Source: Kiritimatiellales bacterium (lineage in GTDB: Bacteria; Verrucomicrobiota; Kiritimatiellia; Kiritimatiellales; Pontiellaceae). Taken from it: 7,650 nucleotides of DNA. The notes under the pieces were generated by a model. The model searched no databases. It saw only the letters and a list, made by a program, of their open reading frames with translations, and had not been told where the DNA came from. Shown here one piece after another: positions 6,004 through 7,650 of the stretch (its first letter is position 1; every line of letters starts with the position of its first letter). Location of the stretch: the NCBI GenBank assembly GCA_030588285.1, contig JAUUYK010000039.1:1-7650 (forward strand), given 5' to 3'. A program made the position numbers and the translations under genes.

Positions 6004-7404
6004 CTATTTTCCAAACAGCCATTTTCCTAGGTTTTTAAGCTCGTCTTTCAGGGCTTCGCTTTCTCCGATTTCATCAACCTGCTCACCAAGTAAATCAATG
6101 AGGGTATCCGAACTAATTGGGTCAGGCGCGTTTGTAGCGGATGACTCTCCGTCTGCCAAATCCTTTAAGATTCTCTTTGCGGTTTCGCTGTCCCCGATTT
6201 CATCAACATGCATTCCGATAAGTTCAACTGTAGCCTCCGATATCGTTTCCGGCGGCGTTTCCATCCCAGTTTCTTTTCCAACGGCTCCCATCAGAAAACT
6301 ATTAAATAAAGGTCCTATATTTGCTCCAATGGATTTTTTAAAACCCAATTCTAGATCAATAATCGGCTCTTGCAACGAACCTTCGACGGGCACAGAAAAT
6401 CGTAATGAACTGATGCCTCCCATTCCGCCTAACCGATCGGAGAGCTTATCTTCTAGTTCAATATTCCGTAGTGCAATGGTGATCATTGAATTTTCAAACT
6501 GGTTATTTCTGCAATGAAACTCAGGATTAATTCCAAAAGGAGCGGAACGAATGCCCATTCGACGATAAATCGATTCCACTATACGGGGATCAATTTCCAT
6601 AATTTTTCCAGTCAGATCGAACGATAGATTTTGCAGATCGGTTACGGGAGCCAGTCGTAAATTTATGTCGGTGATAAAGTTCGTCCGATCATCCCCGAGT
6701 GAACCGGAAATTGCTACCTGTCCCCACGGTTCTTCCGGATTGAATTGCGTTGAAATTCCTCGACCAACTACGCTTAAATTCAGCGCAATATCCAGTTGGT
6801 TCAGCTTAAAATCGACATAGCGAATGGTCGCATTGCAAGCCACGGCTTCAATGATCATTTCGGGGAGTGGTTCTATTTTTTGAGCGGGTTTCGCTTCTTC
6901 TCCGGCCGGGATTTTTTCCGATGGCAATTTGGTTTGGCCTGGAACCTGTTCTTTCCGAGGAGTTGGTTTAGAATATTTTTGCAAACCCGTTTGTATCGTT
7001 GATATATTGACTTCACCCGCGTGGTTCCGAATCACATTAACCAACGCATTTTTCACCTCAATATTATTAACCAAGAGCGGTTTTTTAAAAATTAAAGAAG
7101 TCAGATCAACGCTCAATTCTACCCGGTCGATCGATGCCATATTTTCGAGTAAAAACCCCTCTGGATTACGAATCTCTATATCCCGAAGAAATAACAATCC
7201 ATTCGCCACATTGATAGAGAGCTTGCCAACGTGAACATCAATCCCCACTTCTTTTTTCACCCGAGGCAACACAACATCGCGCATTGCGTTTGTCAGACCA
7301 TACAAAAGGACGAGGTGAACCATCGTTGCCATCACCAATCCAAGCCCCAAAATAGCCACTATAACTTTGAACAAAACTTTCATATTTCCTGACTCCCACG
7401 ACAT
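6004..7404 (-). CDS. AsmA-like membrane-anchored envelope protein
   Basis: The 466-residue protein has one N-terminal hydrophobic anchor (about 10-37) and then a long strand-rich region, as in AsmA/DUF748-type proteins. Motifs of that superfamily include VGKLSINVANGLLFLRDIEI then RNPEGF (59-84), and KPLLVNNIEVKNALVNVIRN followed by GEVN (108-132). A low-complexity Lys/Glu/Pro linker covers about 144-182, then further strands to about 347. The C-terminus carries a duplicated acidic motif (394-418 and 437-461). The body is probably periplasmic. AsmA-superfamily proteins are associated with lipid transfer between membranes and envelope assembly; the exact role here is unknown, but the plsY-gpsA partners point to phospholipids. 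The ATG at 7404 is preferred because AGAGG lies seven bases upstream. An ATG at 7383 (MKVLFK) removes seven residues but has AGGA only three bases away. The closest alternative is a generic membrane-anchored protein of unknown function. Confidence 0.72.
   Translation of the reverse strand: MSWESGNMKVLFKVIVAILGLGLVMATMVHLVLLYGLTNAMRDVVLPRVKKEVGIDVHVGKLSINVANGLLFLRDIEIRNPEGFLLENMASIDRVELSVDLTSLIFKKPLLVNNIEVKNALVNVIRNHAGEVNISTIQTGLQKYSKPTPRKEQVPGQTKLPSEKIPAGEEAKPAQKIEPLPEMIIEAVACNATIRYVDFKLNQLDIALNLSVVGRGISTQFNPEEPWGQVAISGSLGDDRTNFITDINLRLAPVTDLQNLSFDLTGKIMEIDPRIVESIYRRMGIRSAPFGINPEFHCRNNQFENSMITIALRNIELEDKLSDRLGGMGGISSLRFSVPVEGSLQEPIIDLELGFKKSIGANIGPLFNSFLMGAVGKETGMETPPETISEATVELIGMHVDEIGDSETAKRILKDLADGESSATNAPDPISSDTLIDLLGEQVDEIGESEALKDELKNLGKWLFGK
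6022..6225 (-). repeat. Tandem duplication inside the AsmA-like gene
   Basis: Two 25-residue units, ELIGMHVDEIGDSETAKRIL plus five residues (codons at 6225-6151) and DLLGEQVDEIGESEALKDEL plus five residues (6096-6022), repeat with a period of 43 codons. At DNA level, CCGATTTCATCAAC on the plus strand recurs at 6065 and 6194, exactly 129 bases apart. The linker between the units is rich in Ser, Asp, Ala and Pro. The units look like short amphipathic helices; their function is unknown. Confidence 0.75.
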
Positions 7405-7411
7405 TAATAGG

Positions 7412-7416
7412 CCTCT
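7412..7416 (-). promoter_or_regulatory. Ribosome binding site deciding the AsmA-like start
   Basis: The minus strand reads AGAGG seven bases before the ATG at 7404-7402. The later ATG at 7383 has an AGGA only three bases before it, which is too close for normal initiation. This favours the 466-residue product over the 459-residue one. Confidence 0.5.
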
Positions 7417-7444
7417 TCCCTGAACGATTTCATCATAAAGAGGT

Positions 7445-7650
7445 TCAACCAAGCACCGCCTTGAGTAAGGCTACAGGCAGGGGGTGCTCCGACGTTTTAA
7501 TGTGCAACACACCGTCCTGTTTGTCAACGAAGCCTCTGGCTTCCAATTTCCGTAGATGCCGATGTAAAGATTGCAATGAGATTTGGGTTTTTATCGATAG
7601 CCCGAACGGTTCCATTGCCTCCTCAGACAACATCTTAACAATTGAAATCC
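7445..7650 (-). CDS. Winged helix-turn-helix regulator, C-terminal fragment (5' end off the right edge)
   Basis: The frame is open to the window edge, giving at least 67 residues that read ISIVKMLSEEAMEPFGLSIK and continue to ALLKAVLG. An ATG at 7633 exists, but the residues before it continue the first helix of the fold (IVKMLSEE), so the gene probably starts outside the window. The helix-turn-helix centres on KTQISLQSLHRHLRKLEARGFVD, the recognition helix being close to the SLxRHLxKLExxGFV pattern of ArsR-like DNA-binding proteins. The wing follows as DKQDGVLHIKTSEH, and the chain ends in PLPVALLKAVLG. This is a small regulator type in which the wing is followed by a short C-terminal helix. 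Subfamily and target are unknown. Its TGA is 40 bases before the AsmA-like start, so it may be in the same operon and control it. Confidence 0.7.
   Translation of the reverse strand, partial: ISIVKMLSEEAMEPFGLSIKTQISLQSLHRHLRKLEARGFVDKQDGVLHIKTSEHPLPVALLKAVLG

Noticed and set aside
1..7650. tRNA, rRNA, CRISPR array, insertion sequence or attachment site
   Set aside because: I found no cloverleaf-like segment, regularly spaced repeats, transposase or paired terminal repeats on reading both strands.

Overview
All eight genes recognised here lie on the minus strand, so the window reads from right to left. The gene set is bacterial housekeeping. Details of the proteins (a GDGGWG nucleotide-binding motif in GpsA, a DUF1015 protein, an AsmA-like protein beside plsY) and the mixed base composition would suit a Gram-negative-type bacterium, possibly of the Planctomycetes-Verrucomicrobia-Chlamydiae group such as Kiritimatiellota. 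That placement is inference from sequence flavour, not from a search. I see no mobile element, CRISPR array, rRNA or tRNA gene.

Right-hand block (about 7650 down to 4323): the 3' end of a winged-helix regulator gene, then an AsmA-like membrane-anchored protein, then plsY and gpsA, tightly packed with gaps of 4 to 40 bases. PlsY and GpsA are consecutive in the purpose of their chemistry: GpsA makes sn-glycerol 3-phosphate and PlsY acylates it to lysophosphatidate, the first step of phospholipid synthesis. The AsmA-like protein belongs to a superfamily linked to moving lipids between membranes or to envelope assembly, so the block reads as a phospholipid supply unit. It ends in a strong intrinsic terminator just after gpsA.

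Middle block: a DUF1015 family gene begins only 28 bases past that terminator stem. The sequence shows a perfect TTGACA, a 17-base spacer and a TAAAGT whose first four bases are the terminator loop. A promoter for the DUF1015 gene therefore appears to be superimposed on the gpsA terminator hairpin. This is the most distinctive non-coding structure in the window.

Left block: mnmE (tRNA wobble-uridine modification GTPase), preceded by a very AT-rich 108-base gap that holds two near-identical 19-base elements 52 bases apart; then hisD (last step of histidine synthesis) 46 bases further on; then, after a 143-base gap with a candidate promoter, the start of a homoserine dehydrogenase gene that runs off the left edge. 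No gene-free stretch exceeds 300 bases.

I do not see a clearly new multi-gene system. The observations worth following are the promoter/terminator overlap, the paired AT-rich elements in front of mnmE, the duplicated acidic C-terminal motif of the AsmA-like protein and its link to the lipid genes, and the unassigned DUF1015 protein.
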